The notes under the pieces were generated by a model that saw nothing but the letters and a program-made list of their open reading frames with translations, was not told the origin of the DNA and did not search any database. From ANME-2 cluster archaeon (GTDB lineage: Archaea > Halobacteriota > Methanosarcinia > Methanosarcinales > Methanocomedenaceae): a stretch of DNA of 11,935 nt. Within the stretch, counting starts at the first letter, position 1; each line of letters starts with the position of its first letter. The translations under genes and the position numbers were made by a program. The stretch is taken from the NCBI GenBank assembly GCA_023544495.1, contig JAMJFV010000055.1, positions 1 through 11,935 on the forward strand, in the 5' to 3' direction. Positions 4,681 to 11,415 of this stretch are shown here, piece by piece.

Positions 4681-6069
4681 TCAATCACCTCCTTTGAATA
4701 AAAGCCAGTTCTTCTCTCCTGCTTTCTTGAACTTTACAAGCACATACATTCCTTCCAGCTTTTCTCCCTGAACAATGAATTCGATCTTGTTCTCCCCCCA
4801 GGCAATGGGTTCGTATATGCCCCTGTCCCATATCTTCACGGTCCCTGCCCCGTACTGTCCCTCAGGGATCCTCCCTTCGAAGGTAGCATAATCCAGCGGA
4901 TGGTCTTCCACCTGCACGGCAAGCCTGCGGTCACCGCTTGTTTCGGGAATACCTTTAGGAACTGCCCAGCTTTTGAGCACTCCTTCCTTTTCCAGTCTCA
5001 GATCGTAGTGGAGCCTGCGGGCATGATGCTCCTGGACAACAAAGGATTTACCGGAACTCTTTTCCTTCGACATTGGAGGCTCGGGTGTCCTGGTAAAATC
5101 CCGCTTTGCATCATAGTCCGAACGAACAGGCCGTATCTGTTCAATGGTACAATCAAGGGGGTCCTTATCTTCCCTTAACCTATTGAATACGGGAATGCGC
5201 AACTTACCGTCGTCTGTTACGGACTGATAAACCACTTCACACACCACACCGGGTCTTAACCATGTTATTTCCCTGTCCCTATCTACTCCGGGAAGTGTTT
5301 CCTCATTCACTGTATAGGTGTCCAGGATACGTTTCAGATCTTCCATATCTTCCTGTGAAAAACCTGTGCCAACTTTCCCGATAAAGACCGGTCCTGCTGC
5401 ATCATACAATCCCAGGACCAGTGATCCGAAGGTCTTCTCCCTGATACCTTCACCTTTCGTATACCCGAAAATGACACAATCACATGTCATGAGCTGTTTT
5501 ATTTTCAACCAGTTATCGCTTCTTTTTCCTGGTTCGTATGGACTTTGCTTCTTTTTGGCCATTATACCTTCGAGGCCTTTTTCCAGAACTGCGCGGTAAT
5601 AATCGACTCCGGTCTCTTCAACAAATAGGGACCGGACCACGAATTTTCCTTCATTTACAGCATTTTCCATGATCCTCTTTCTCTGCATCAGAGGAATATC
5701 CAGCAACTCTTTCCCGTCCTTTTCCAGAATATCGAATATGATATAATTAGCAGGAAATTTGCCGGACATAGAGCTGATATCCCCGGGCCTGGTATTCTGC
5801 ATCCTCTGGATGAGGGTCTGGAAGTCCGGTTTTCCATCCTTCATAATAATTATTTCTCCGTCCAGAACACTATCGCCGGTCAGATCGTTCAGTTCAGAGA
5901 GTTCCGGAAAATTATGTGTCAGTTCCTTCTGGTTACGGCTCCTGATACTGAGTTCATCCTTCACGTAACTGATGGCCCTTATGCCATCCCATTTTACTTC
6001 AAAGATCCATTCGTCGGAAGAAAATGGAGCTTCTGCCGACCGGGCAAGCATCGGTTTATAGTGTTTCAT
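4681..6069 (-). CDS. ligD: LigD-type ATP-dependent DNA ligase with C-terminal 3'-phosphoesterase domain
   Basis: A 462-residue protein that seals double-strand breaks with Ku. The ligase module occupies about 1-315. Motif I KWDG has the adenylated lysine K26. DGE is at 70-72, FD at 112-113, motif IV EG at 167-168, and motif V WLKIK at 187-191. An OB-fold region (about 195-310) holds KTFGSLVLG and the V-E-V-x-Y type strand (CEVVYQSVT). The phosphoesterase module (about 342-460) has the full signature FVVQEHHARRLHYDLRLE with H348, H354, D356 and R358, SWAVPKGIP, and VEDHPLDYATFEG with H390 and Y394, the metal and phosphate ligands that trim 3' phosphates and ribonucleotides. The polymerase module is a separate gene. 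The ligase-then-phosphoesterase order differs from both well-known bacterial LigD layouts. The ATG overlaps the Ku stop by 4 nt (ATGA). Confidence 0.93.
   Translation of the reverse strand: MKHYKPMLARSAEAPFSSDEWIFEVKWDGIRAISYVKDELSIRSRNQKELTHNFPELSELNDLTGDSVLDGEIIIMKDGKPDFQTLIQRMQNTRPGDISSMSGKFPANYIIFDILEKDGKELLDIPLMQRKRIMENAVNEGKFVVRSLFVEETGVDYYRAVLEKGLEGIMAKKKQSPYEPGKRSDNWLKIKQLMTCDCVIFGYTKGEGIREKTFGSLVLGLYDAAGPVFIGKVGTGFSQEDMEDLKRILDTYTVNEETLPGVDRDREITWLRPGVVCEVVYQSVTDDGKLRIPVFNRLREDKDPLDCTIEQIRPVRSDYDAKRDFTRTPEPPMSKEKSSGKSFVVQEHHARRLHYDLRLEKEGVLKSWAVPKGIPETSGDRRLAVQVEDHPLDYATFEGRIPEGQYGAGTVKIWDRGIYEPIAWGENKIEFIVQGEKLEGMYVLVKFKKAGEKNWLLFKGGD
4684..4692 (-). promoter_or_regulatory. Strong Shine-Dalgarno site of the DUF72 gene
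   Basis: GGAGGTGAT on the minus strand, a full match to the archaeal 16S 3' end, 4 nt before the ATG at 4679 and overlapping the last codons of the ligase gene. It decides the start codon and ties DUF72 translation to the NHEJ message. Confidence 0.7.
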
Positions 6070-6863
6070 TTGCTGAGCTGTTTAATGGTCTCCTGAAGCG
6101 CTACCATCAGTTCCTTAACCTCCTCTTTTTTAGGTACCTGCGCTACAACAACCCCTCCCTTCATCTTTGTTTCTATGAGCTGTTCCATCTTTTCCCGGTA
6201 ACCATCCCTGTACTCTGCTATGTCAAAATCCCCCGACAGGTCCTTAATGATCTTCTCAGCCAGTTCCATCTCTTTTTTTCCAGGTTTTTTCAGCAGAGTA
6301 AGCTCTTCCATATCCCCCGGATTCACGACCTCATTGGCATAGCGCAGGGTTGTGAGAATTAAAGCTCCTTTATATTCATACACAACAACTGGATATTCCT
6401 TGGTTCTCAGGGTGACCTTTCCCATCCCTGCTTTTCCCAATTGTTGAATTACCGTCATCAACAGGCTGTAGGCTTCTTCACTCCGGTCAGGGACCATGAT
6501 ATATGACTTATCAAAATATACAGAGTCTATGGAGAGCAAACTGACAAATTTATCCAGCCTGATCCTCTCATCAGATTCCGGTCGTATAGCGTCAAGTTCC
6601 TCTTTCTTGAAAACTATGAACTCGTTCTTCCGTATCTCATATCCTTTTACGGTATCTTTCCAATCAACTACCTTATCATCTTTAATGCATACCCGTTCGT
6701 ATTTCAACGGCTGACCGTCCTCGTTGTGCAAAAGCCTGAAAGAAAATGACCGGTCACGGATCATGGTATAGAGCTTGACGGGAACATTGACCAGCCCGAT
6801 CGTGATACTACCGCTCCAGACGGGCCTTTGCGACGGTTTTGCCCTATCGGTATCCTTTTCCAT
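6066..6863 (-). CDS. ku: Ku protein, NHEJ end-binding
   Basis: A 265-residue protein, matching bacterial-type Ku homodimer subunits, which thread onto broken DNA ends and recruit LigD. It shows the N-terminal signature RPVWSGSITIGLVNVPVKLY and the barrel strand motifs YEIRKNEFIVFKKEEL and YFDKSYIMVPD. The bridge region contains YPVVVYEYKGALILTTLRYA, and the helical part LAEKIIKDLSGDFDIAEYRD is followed by an E-K-M-x-x-L-I-x-x-K segment. The C-terminus (EVKELMVALQETIKQLSK) is the kind of tail that contacts LigD; there is no long Lys-rich extension. The open frame continues upstream to 6953, but that part lies over the polymerase gene and lacks Ku similarity. The ATG at 6863 directly follows the polymerase stop (TGA-A-ATG), with a GGAAGTGG stretch before it. 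Confidence 0.93.
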   Translation of the reverse strand: MEKDTDRAKPSQRPVWSGSITIGLVNVPVKLYTMIRDRSFSFRLLHNEDGQPLKYERVCIKDDKVVDWKDTVKGYEIRKNEFIVFKKEELDAIRPESDERIRLDKFVSLLSIDSVYFDKSYIMVPDRSEEAYSLLMTVIQQLGKAGMGKVTLRTKEYPVVVYEYKGALILTTLRYANEVVNPGDMEELTLLKKPGKKEMELAEKIIKDLSGDFDIAEYRDGYREKMEQLIETKMKGGVVVAQVPKKEEVKELMVALQETIKQLSK

Positions 6864-6864
6864 T

Positions 6865-7725
6865 TCATTCCACTTCCAGTGCCTGTTTGTTTGTAAGTAA
6901 TCCTTCCCAGGGATCATTCTTTCTTTGCAGGACAGTAAATATGTTGAACTCATCAGGTCTTAATCCTTTCTTAAGTTCCTTCCATTCAAGAGGAGTAGAT
7001 ACTGTCGCTTTCGGTTCAGCCCGGAGGCTATAGGGGGCTATCATGGTCTTCCCCCTTGTATTTTGCAGGTAGTCTATGAAGATAGTTCCGGGGTCCATGG
7101 AATTTTTGGCCTCTGATACAACAAGATCAGATTCTTGTGCCATGAACTTCCCGAATTGGTGAACGAATTCCCTTGTCTGCCTGAAATTATATTTTTCTCT
7201 TATGGGAAGGACAACATGCAGTCCCTTTTTTGCTGAGGTTTTGACAAATGTCCTGAAATTGAGTTCATCAAGTTTTTCTTTCAGTGAAAAAGCGATATCT
7301 ATGACATCATCAAAAGAACAGGGAGGTTCTGGATCTATATCAAATAAAACAAGGTCAGGTGTATCATAATTATCGATCGTTGAAAGCGTGATGTTTATCT
7401 CAAGGGCAGCCAGATTCGCCATCCAGATAAGTGTGTCCAGGTTATTGCACACGACATAGTCTATCTCCCGCTCTGCGGTCTGTGAGTAAGTATTGAAAGT
7501 CTCAATCCAGGGCGGAGTGCCTGCTGGTGCATCCTTTTCATAGAACCCACCTTTGTCAATGCCATCAGGGAACCTATTCATGACTATAACACGGTTTTTC
7601 AGGGATCCCAGCATCCGGGGGGCGATCCTGATATAATATTCGATGACCCGGGATTTTTTCAGCTCAAGCCCGGGATAGAGGACCTTCTCCAGATTTGTGA
7701 ATGATACTTTCGTGAGGGAGTCCAT
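6865..7725 (-). CDS. LigD-type polymerase/primase domain protein (NHEJ polymerase)
   Basis: A 286-residue stand-alone version of the LigD polymerase module, an archaeo-eukaryotic primase-superfamily enzyme that fills gaps at ends, usually preferring ribonucleotides. Motifs are: N-terminal NLEKVLYPGL, KGGFYEKDAP (phosphate-binding region), WMANLAALE, and motif I LFDIDPEPP with metal ligands D129 and D131. Motif II is TSAKKGLHVVLPI with H170, and motif III is FIDYLQNTRGKTMIAPYSLR with D218. Bacterial proteins typically read IELHPW after WxAN; here the His is Asn (LEINI). It ends two bases before the Ku ATG. No Shine-Dalgarno site precedes the ATG at 7725, but an AT-rich TATA-like box lies about 27 nt upstream, so it could be leaderless or depend on read-through from the AHSA1 gene. 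Confidence 0.92.
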   Translation of the reverse strand: MDSLTKVSFTNLEKVLYPGLELKKSRVIEYYIRIAPRMLGSLKNRVIVMNRFPDGIDKGGFYEKDAPAGTPPWIETFNTYSQTAEREIDYVVCNNLDTLIWMANLAALEINITLSTIDNYDTPDLVLFDIDPEPPCSFDDVIDIAFSLKEKLDELNFRTFVKTSAKKGLHVVLPIREKYNFRQTREFVHQFGKFMAQESDLVVSEAKNSMDPGTIFIDYLQNTRGKTMIAPYSLRAEPKATVSTPLEWKELKKGLRPDEFNIFTVLQRKNDPWEGLLTNKQALEVE

Positions 7726-7746
7726 AATAATTATATCAATAAATTA

Positions 7747-7757
7747 GTAAATAAATA
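7747..7757 (-). promoter_or_regulatory. Possible TATA box for the NHEJ operon
   Basis: TATTTATTTAC on the minus strand, centred about 27 nt before the polymerase ATG at 7725, the right spacing for a leaderless archaeal transcript. The surrounding 60 nt are generally AT-rich and coincide with an old reading frame of the AHSA1 gene, so this may be incidental. Confidence 0.35.
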
Positions 7758-7762
7758 ATCCT

Positions 7763-8116
7763 TCAGGACATTGATTCCATTCTTAAATGCTCGTGCTCCG
7801 GGACTACATTGCCGTTCTCATCGGCAAAGCTATCCGTGGCGACGATCCGCTCCAGTGGGACTATTTCACGATAGACACCTGTGCTCCAGAAATCGTCTCC
7901 TTCTGGCGATCGCATGCTGAAAAGGTACTTGCCACCCACGCGGAGATCGATCTTACAGACAGGCGACGTGAAGCCTTTTGGCCCCCACCAGGGCTTCACG
8001 CTTTCGGGATCTGTCCACGCCTTCCACACTTTCTCGCATGGTGCGTCGAAAATTCCTGTGATGACAAGTTCCCGCTCCTCAGTGTTCTTTGCCAGGTTGC
8101 TTCCTGCTTCAGCCAT
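7763..8116 (-). CDS. AHSA1/SRPBCC-domain protein, C-terminally truncated
   Basis: A 117-residue protein with the AHSA1-type START/SRPBCC pattern: ELVITGIFDAPCEKVWKAWT, DPESVKPWWGPKGFTSPVCK, DLRVGGKYLFSMRSPEG, STGVYREIVPLERIVATDSF and ADENGNVVP. Family members normally run on for about 45 more residues (two strands and a long C-terminal helix); here the match ends at about residue 106. Reading the next frame from 7790 to a TAA at 7733-7731 gives AFKNGINVLKDYL, much like the missing terminal helix, so an internal out-of-frame deletion is likely and the gene is probably non-functional. The start has a strong ribosome site (AAGGAGG, 8130-8124). These domains bind hydrophobic ligands; no specific role is known. 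Confidence 0.8.
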   Translation of the reverse strand: MAEAGSNLAKNTEERELVITGIFDAPCEKVWKAWTDPESVKPWWGPKGFTSPVCKIDLRVGGKYLFSMRSPEGDDFWSTGVYREIVPLERIVATDSFADENGNVVPEHEHLRMESMS

Positions 8117-8123
8117 CTCTCTA

Positions 8124-8130
8124 CCTCCTT
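8124..8130 (-). promoter_or_regulatory. Shine-Dalgarno site of the AHSA1-like gene
   Basis: AAGGAGG on the minus strand, 7 nt before the ATG at 8116. A TATA-like TTTATA stands near 8289-8296, which would leave a leader of about 150 nt. Confidence 0.5.
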
Positions 8131-8367
8131 GCTTCCATAGTGTTTAACGGATCATGTCGACGCCTTGGTTCCCCTCTAACCTGCTCCCGGAGGTGAACAA
8201 GGAATTACACAGCCGCCACTCGCAGGTATCATCTGAACGTATCCTGTACAGATTCTCCTCCACTCATATGTTGTTTAGTGTTCGAAGGTATAAAGATTAT
8301 CGTAGACCAATGCCTGACCAGTTCTCCCGCCTTTTTGAAATAAAGAGAATGAGAAACAACCAGGACA

Positions 8368-8625
8368 TTAAGAACGATTATAATGATGGTAAAAACCAAT
8401 CGCCACAACCAATGTGATCAACGTTATGGAATTGGCTGCAATAATGATGTTGTCCCGAATATAGATCCCATAGAGAGCCCACAGAAGTACTCCCCCGCTG
8501 AACTGATATAACGTGACAATACTGACGTCCTTTGCAGACCGTGATTTTTTCATTAAAAGTATCTGGGGGACAAATCCAAACGTGGTGAGCAAAGCACCCA
8601 GGATCCCCAGTATATACCATTCCAT
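8368..8625 (-). CDS. SemiSWEET (MtN3/PQ-loop) family half-transporter
   Basis: An 85-residue protein with three membrane helices (about 3-20, 36-54 and 60-80), as in prokaryotic SemiSWEETs, which pair to form a sugar uniporter. The diagnostic PQ motif is GFVPQILLMKKSRSAKDVS at the end of helix 1, followed by SIVTLYQFSGGVLLWALYG in helix 2 and NSITLITLVVAIGFYHHY in helix 3. The conserved Asn of helix 3 (N-S-I-T) is present. The frame extends to a TTG at 8643, but family alignments normally begin close to MEWYILGILGALLTT, so the ATG at 8625 is preferred. No Shine-Dalgarno site is seen. It stands alone, 103 nt after the radical SAM gene; the substrate is unknown. Confidence 0.85.
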   Translation of the reverse strand: MEWYILGILGALLTTFGFVPQILLMKKSRSAKDVSIVTLYQFSGGVLLWALYGIYIRDNIIIAANSITLITLVVAIGFYHHYNRS

Positions 8626-8728
8626 AGTGAGATGAATGTTCAATTATCTATTTGAGACTATCTTCCTTTCATTCATTCCTGGTCCGAAAAAAGGAAACAC
8701 GGAAGATACACTCCTACTGCATGTACTA

Positions 8729-9640
8729 TCATAGTTCAGGGAATCCCCTGTGCAATCCTAACCCCCGGGCCATATCCAGCACAACATTATACTCTTCCAC
8801 AAAGGGAGGACGGCTTATCTCCTTGAACTTAAAAGCTTCATACGTGGGCCTGTACTGGAACATAATATTCACATAACTATCCTTTGATATCTCACTGGCA
8901 ATGAACTCGAGCACGTTCAGACTACCCGCCAGTTCATTGGGCAGCAAAAGATGGCGTATCAATAATCCGTGCCAGGCAATGTCCGTCTCGATCACAAGGT
9001 CCCCCACCTGGGAATGCATCTCACGTACGGCCTTCCTCGATACCTCAACATAATCCGGGGCGTCACTGTACAGTTGTGCACTTTTGGCATCGCCATATTT
9101 CATATCAGGCATATAGATGTCAATAATGCCATCCAGTAACTTCAGTGTCTCCACACTTTCGTAACCACCGCAATTATACACCACGGGAAGCCTCAGACCC
9201 TTACGGGCGGCAATAACGATGCTCCTGACAAGCTGGGGAGTATAATGAGTAGGCGTGACCAGATTGATATTATGGCACCCCAGACGCTGGAGATAGAGCA
9301 TACTGTCTGCAAGCTGCTCGGGTGTAATGGACATACCTTCCCCCCCGTGACTTATATCGTAGTTCTGGCAATACACGCACCGCAGGTTGCAGTTGCTCAG
9401 GAAAACGGTGCCTGAACCACCAAGACCTACCAGGGGTGCCTCTTCCCAGAAATGTGGCTGGGCCGAAGACACCACGAGATTGGCATCAGCCATGCAGTAC
9501 CCCAACTCACCCTGCAACCTGTTCACGCCGCATTTCCTGGGGCAGATATCACATTGCTCAAGTCCGGCGTATAATTTTTCAATACGGTCGTCGATCTCCC
9601 CGCTGTTGACCAGGGTCATGTAGGATGGTTCAAAGTCCAT
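8729..9640 (-). CDS. PflX/COG1313-type radical SAM protein
   Basis: A 303-residue protein in the pyruvate-formate-lyase-activase-like branch (COG1313, PflX), usually of unknown substrate. The SAM-binding iron-sulfur site is LSNCNLRCVYCQNYDISHGG, with Cys 84, 88 and 91. An additional N-terminal set (C30, C33, C37 in CDICPRKCGVNR, plus C49) is typical of the group and may hold another metal centre. Later family blocks are NLVTPTHYTPQLV, VYNCGGYESVETLKLLDG, IDIYMPDMKYGDAKSAQLYS, and a C-terminal MFQYRPTYEAF. The length is normal. The start has GGAG 10 nt upstream. It lies 33 nt after the DUF47 gene and could share the phosphate-operon transcript, though no functional link is evident. Confidence 0.88.
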   Translation of the reverse strand: MDFEPSYMTLVNSGEIDDRIEKLYAGLEQCDICPRKCGVNRLQGELGYCMADANLVVSSAQPHFWEEAPLVGLGGSGTVFLSNCNLRCVYCQNYDISHGGEGMSITPEQLADSMLYLQRLGCHNINLVTPTHYTPQLVRSIVIAARKGLRLPVVYNCGGYESVETLKLLDGIIDIYMPDMKYGDAKSAQLYSDAPDYVEVSRKAVREMHSQVGDLVIETDIAWHGLLIRHLLLPNELAGSLNVLEFIASEISKDSYVNIMFQYRPTYEAFKFKEISRPPFVEEYNVVLDMARGLGLHRGFPEL

Positions 9641-9673
9641 ATTACTGTTACTCCATATTCTTGATTTTCAACG

Positions 9674-10363
9674 TCATCTTCGCAGAATCATAGTCCTGAG
9701 ACGGTCCCCTGCAGTACCTGCACTATCTGCAATATTACCCATATCCCGTACCAGGTTGATCATGTAGAACACACCGGTACCACCCAGTTCAGCTTCATAC
9801 TTAAAAATCGTGTGCTGGAGTTGTTTCTTGGTAATGTCTGCTTCATGCTCCAGTTCTTCCACGATGGGTACTTTTTTCAAGATCTTTTTTATCTCCTTCT
9901 TGCTGAACGATGTTTCCAGCAATTTGGCAATATCATCAACCGTATTCTCGTAGGAATCGACCGTTTTAACTACCCTTTCCATCAATTCCAGCAGCCCTTC
10001 CTTGATCTCCAGCGGAAGTTCGGTTTCCCTCATGGTTAGCCAGTATGCTGTATGGTGGGCATTATCAGCTATTGAATCCTGGGGTTTCAGGAATGCGAGC
10101 AGGTCATTAGGATCCACGGGCAGCATCATCGAACTTGGTATCAGCTTACGGATGGCCTGTTTGACAATATCTGCTTCATATTCGATGGCTGAAATCTCAG
10201 TATTCAATGTCTGCACTTCCAGATAATCACCTCTGGTATATGCATCCACTGCCAGTTTCAGTTTATGAACTGCTTCCACGCTTTTTTCAGCATGGGTGTG
10301 AACAGGTTTAAATGGTGATTCCCCGAAGATCCCGAGCACAGATCTGATATATTCGATAGGCAT
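9674..10363 (-). CDS. DUF47 (PhoU-like) accessory protein of the PiT transporter
   Basis: A 229-residue all-helical cytoplasmic protein of the DUF47/TIGR00153 family, coiled-coil relatives of PhoU found next to PiT transporters and thought to regulate them. The first repeat shows ISAIEYEADIVKQAIRKLIP, then PVDPNDLLAFLKPQDSIADN. The second shows ELEHEADITKKQLQHTIFKY and INLVRDMGNIADSAGTAGDR. The paired E-x-E-A-D and D-x-I-A-D motifs are the family's metal-binding-like signatures. The open frame extends to 10435, but the ATG at 10363 shares one base with the pit stop (TAATG) and has GGAGG (10375-10371) 7 nt before it, so translation is coupled to pit. Confidence 0.88.
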   Translation of the reverse strand: MPIEYIRSVLGIFGESPFKPVHTHAEKSVEAVHKLKLAVDAYTRGDYLEVQTLNTEISAIEYEADIVKQAIRKLIPSSMMLPVDPNDLLAFLKPQDSIADNAHHTAYWLTMRETELPLEIKEGLLELMERVVKTVDSYENTVDDIAKLLETSFSKKEIKKILKKVPIVEELEHEADITKKQLQHTIFKYEAELGGTGVFYMINLVRDMGNIADSAGTAGDRLRTMILRR

Positions 10364-11403
10364 TAAAATACCTCCATCAAAACGGCAAATAGTATTCCTG
10401 ATGTCAGGGCAGCCACAGGTACTGTGATCACCCATGATATGAGTATTTTCCTGATAACACTTAAATCAACCGCAGCGAGACCTCCAGCCAGTCCTACTCC
10501 CACAACAGCACCCACCAGTGTATGAGTGGTGGATATGGGCAGAGAACTGTATGAATGACCGAACACCACCAGCGCTGTGGCAAATTCGGCTGAAAAGCCT
10601 CTGGTAGGGGTCAGTTCGGTAATACCTTTCCCAATGGTCTCTATCACCTTCCATCCCCATGTGGCCAATCCCAGGATTATACCCAGGCCGCCGATAGCAA
10701 GGACCCATACCGGAATAGTACCATACGGGATGAGATCTGATGCTGCCAGGGCTGCCGATATAGGACCTACCGCATTGGCAACATCATTAGAGCCGTGGGC
10801 GAAGGCCACGAAACATGCCGAAAGTATTTGCATGTATACAAATTTCTTTTCGAGCTCATACGGGTCTGACACTTTCCCCAGCAGCAGATGACGTATCAGT
10901 GTGAAAATAATGAATGCAATAGCAGCACCAAGCAAGGGAGAGGTTATCCATGAGATCACGATCTTTGCCAGTACCAGCCATTCGATCTGGTTCAGGGTGA
11001 AACTGTCCAGATAATACGTAGTCACAATACCAAATCCGGTCATTGCCCCTACGATAGAATGTGTGGTCGAAACCGGCATATGGTAAAATGTAGCAAAAGT
11101 GATCCAAAAACCAGCCGCGAGAATCGCTGCCAGGGAACCCATAATGACTATATTGGGATCCACTGCCATTATCTGGTCAATAGGTACTATGCCTTTGGCT
11201 ATCCGGCTGGTCACTCTTTCACCGAAGAATAGTGCGCCTACCAGTTCAAGTGTACCTGCAATGATTATAACCTGCTTGATCGATAACGCACCACTGCCAA
11301 CTGACGTGCCCATTGAATTAGCGAGGTCGTTGGCACCTATGTTCCAGGCCATATAGAGACCGGCGATCAACACAGCCAGCATTAATGGATCAAATAATTC
11401 CAT
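10363..11403 (-). CDS. pit: PiT-family low-affinity inorganic phosphate transporter
   Basis: A 346-residue membrane protein of the PHO4/PiT family, which imports phosphate (often as a metal-phosphate complex) with protons or sodium. The two inverted halves are plain: GANDLANSMGTSVGSGALS at 23-41 repeats as GSNDVANAVGPISAALA at 204-220, and PVSTTHSIVGA at 110-120 repeats as PISTTHTLVGA at 289-299. About ten hydrophobic segments separated by short loops can be counted, with one charged cytoplasmic loop at about 171-190. The length is that of compact archaeal and bacterial PiT proteins. GGTGAT (11412-11407) precedes the ATG. The gene is flanked by phoU 12 nt upstream and DUF47 overlapping downstream, so transporter and both regulators form one unit. 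Confidence 0.93.
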   Translation of the reverse strand: MELFDPLMLAVLIAGLYMAWNIGANDLANSMGTSVGSGALSIKQVIIIAGTLELVGALFFGERVTSRIAKGIVPIDQIMAVDPNIVIMGSLAAILAAGFWITFATFYHMPVSTTHSIVGAMTGFGIVTTYYLDSFTLNQIEWLVLAKIVISWITSPLLGAAIAFIIFTLIRHLLLGKVSDPYELEKKFVYMQILSACFVAFAHGSNDVANAVGPISAALAASDLIPYGTIPVWVLAIGGLGIILGLATWGWKVIETIGKGITELTPTRGFSAEFATALVVFGHSYSSLPISTTHTLVGAVVGVGLAGGLAAVDLSVIRKILISWVITVPVAALTSGILFAVLMEVF

Positions 11404-11406
11404 TCT

Positions 11407-11412
11407 ATCACC
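11407..11412 (-). promoter_or_regulatory. Shine-Dalgarno site of pit in the phoU-pit gap
   Basis: GGTGAT on the minus strand, 3 nt before the ATG at 11403. It occupies half of the 12-nt gap after phoU, leaving no room for a separate promoter and supporting a shared transcript. Confidence 0.55.
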
Positions 11413-11415
11413 GTG

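Noticed and set aside
6864..6953. Ku with a 30-residue N-terminal extension (start at 6953)
   Set aside because: The extension overlaps the polymerase gene, shows no Ku similarity, and an ATG at 6863 sits right after the polymerase stop.
8154..8417. 87-codon plus-strand open frame upstream of the AHSA1-like gene
   Set aside because: It runs into the SemiSWEET gene on the other strand, has low-complexity polar composition and no ribosome site.
10364..10435. DUF47 protein with a 24-residue Cys-containing N-terminal extension (start at 10435)
   Set aside because: It lies inside pit; the ATG at 10363 has a strong GGAGG site and the family normally starts there.
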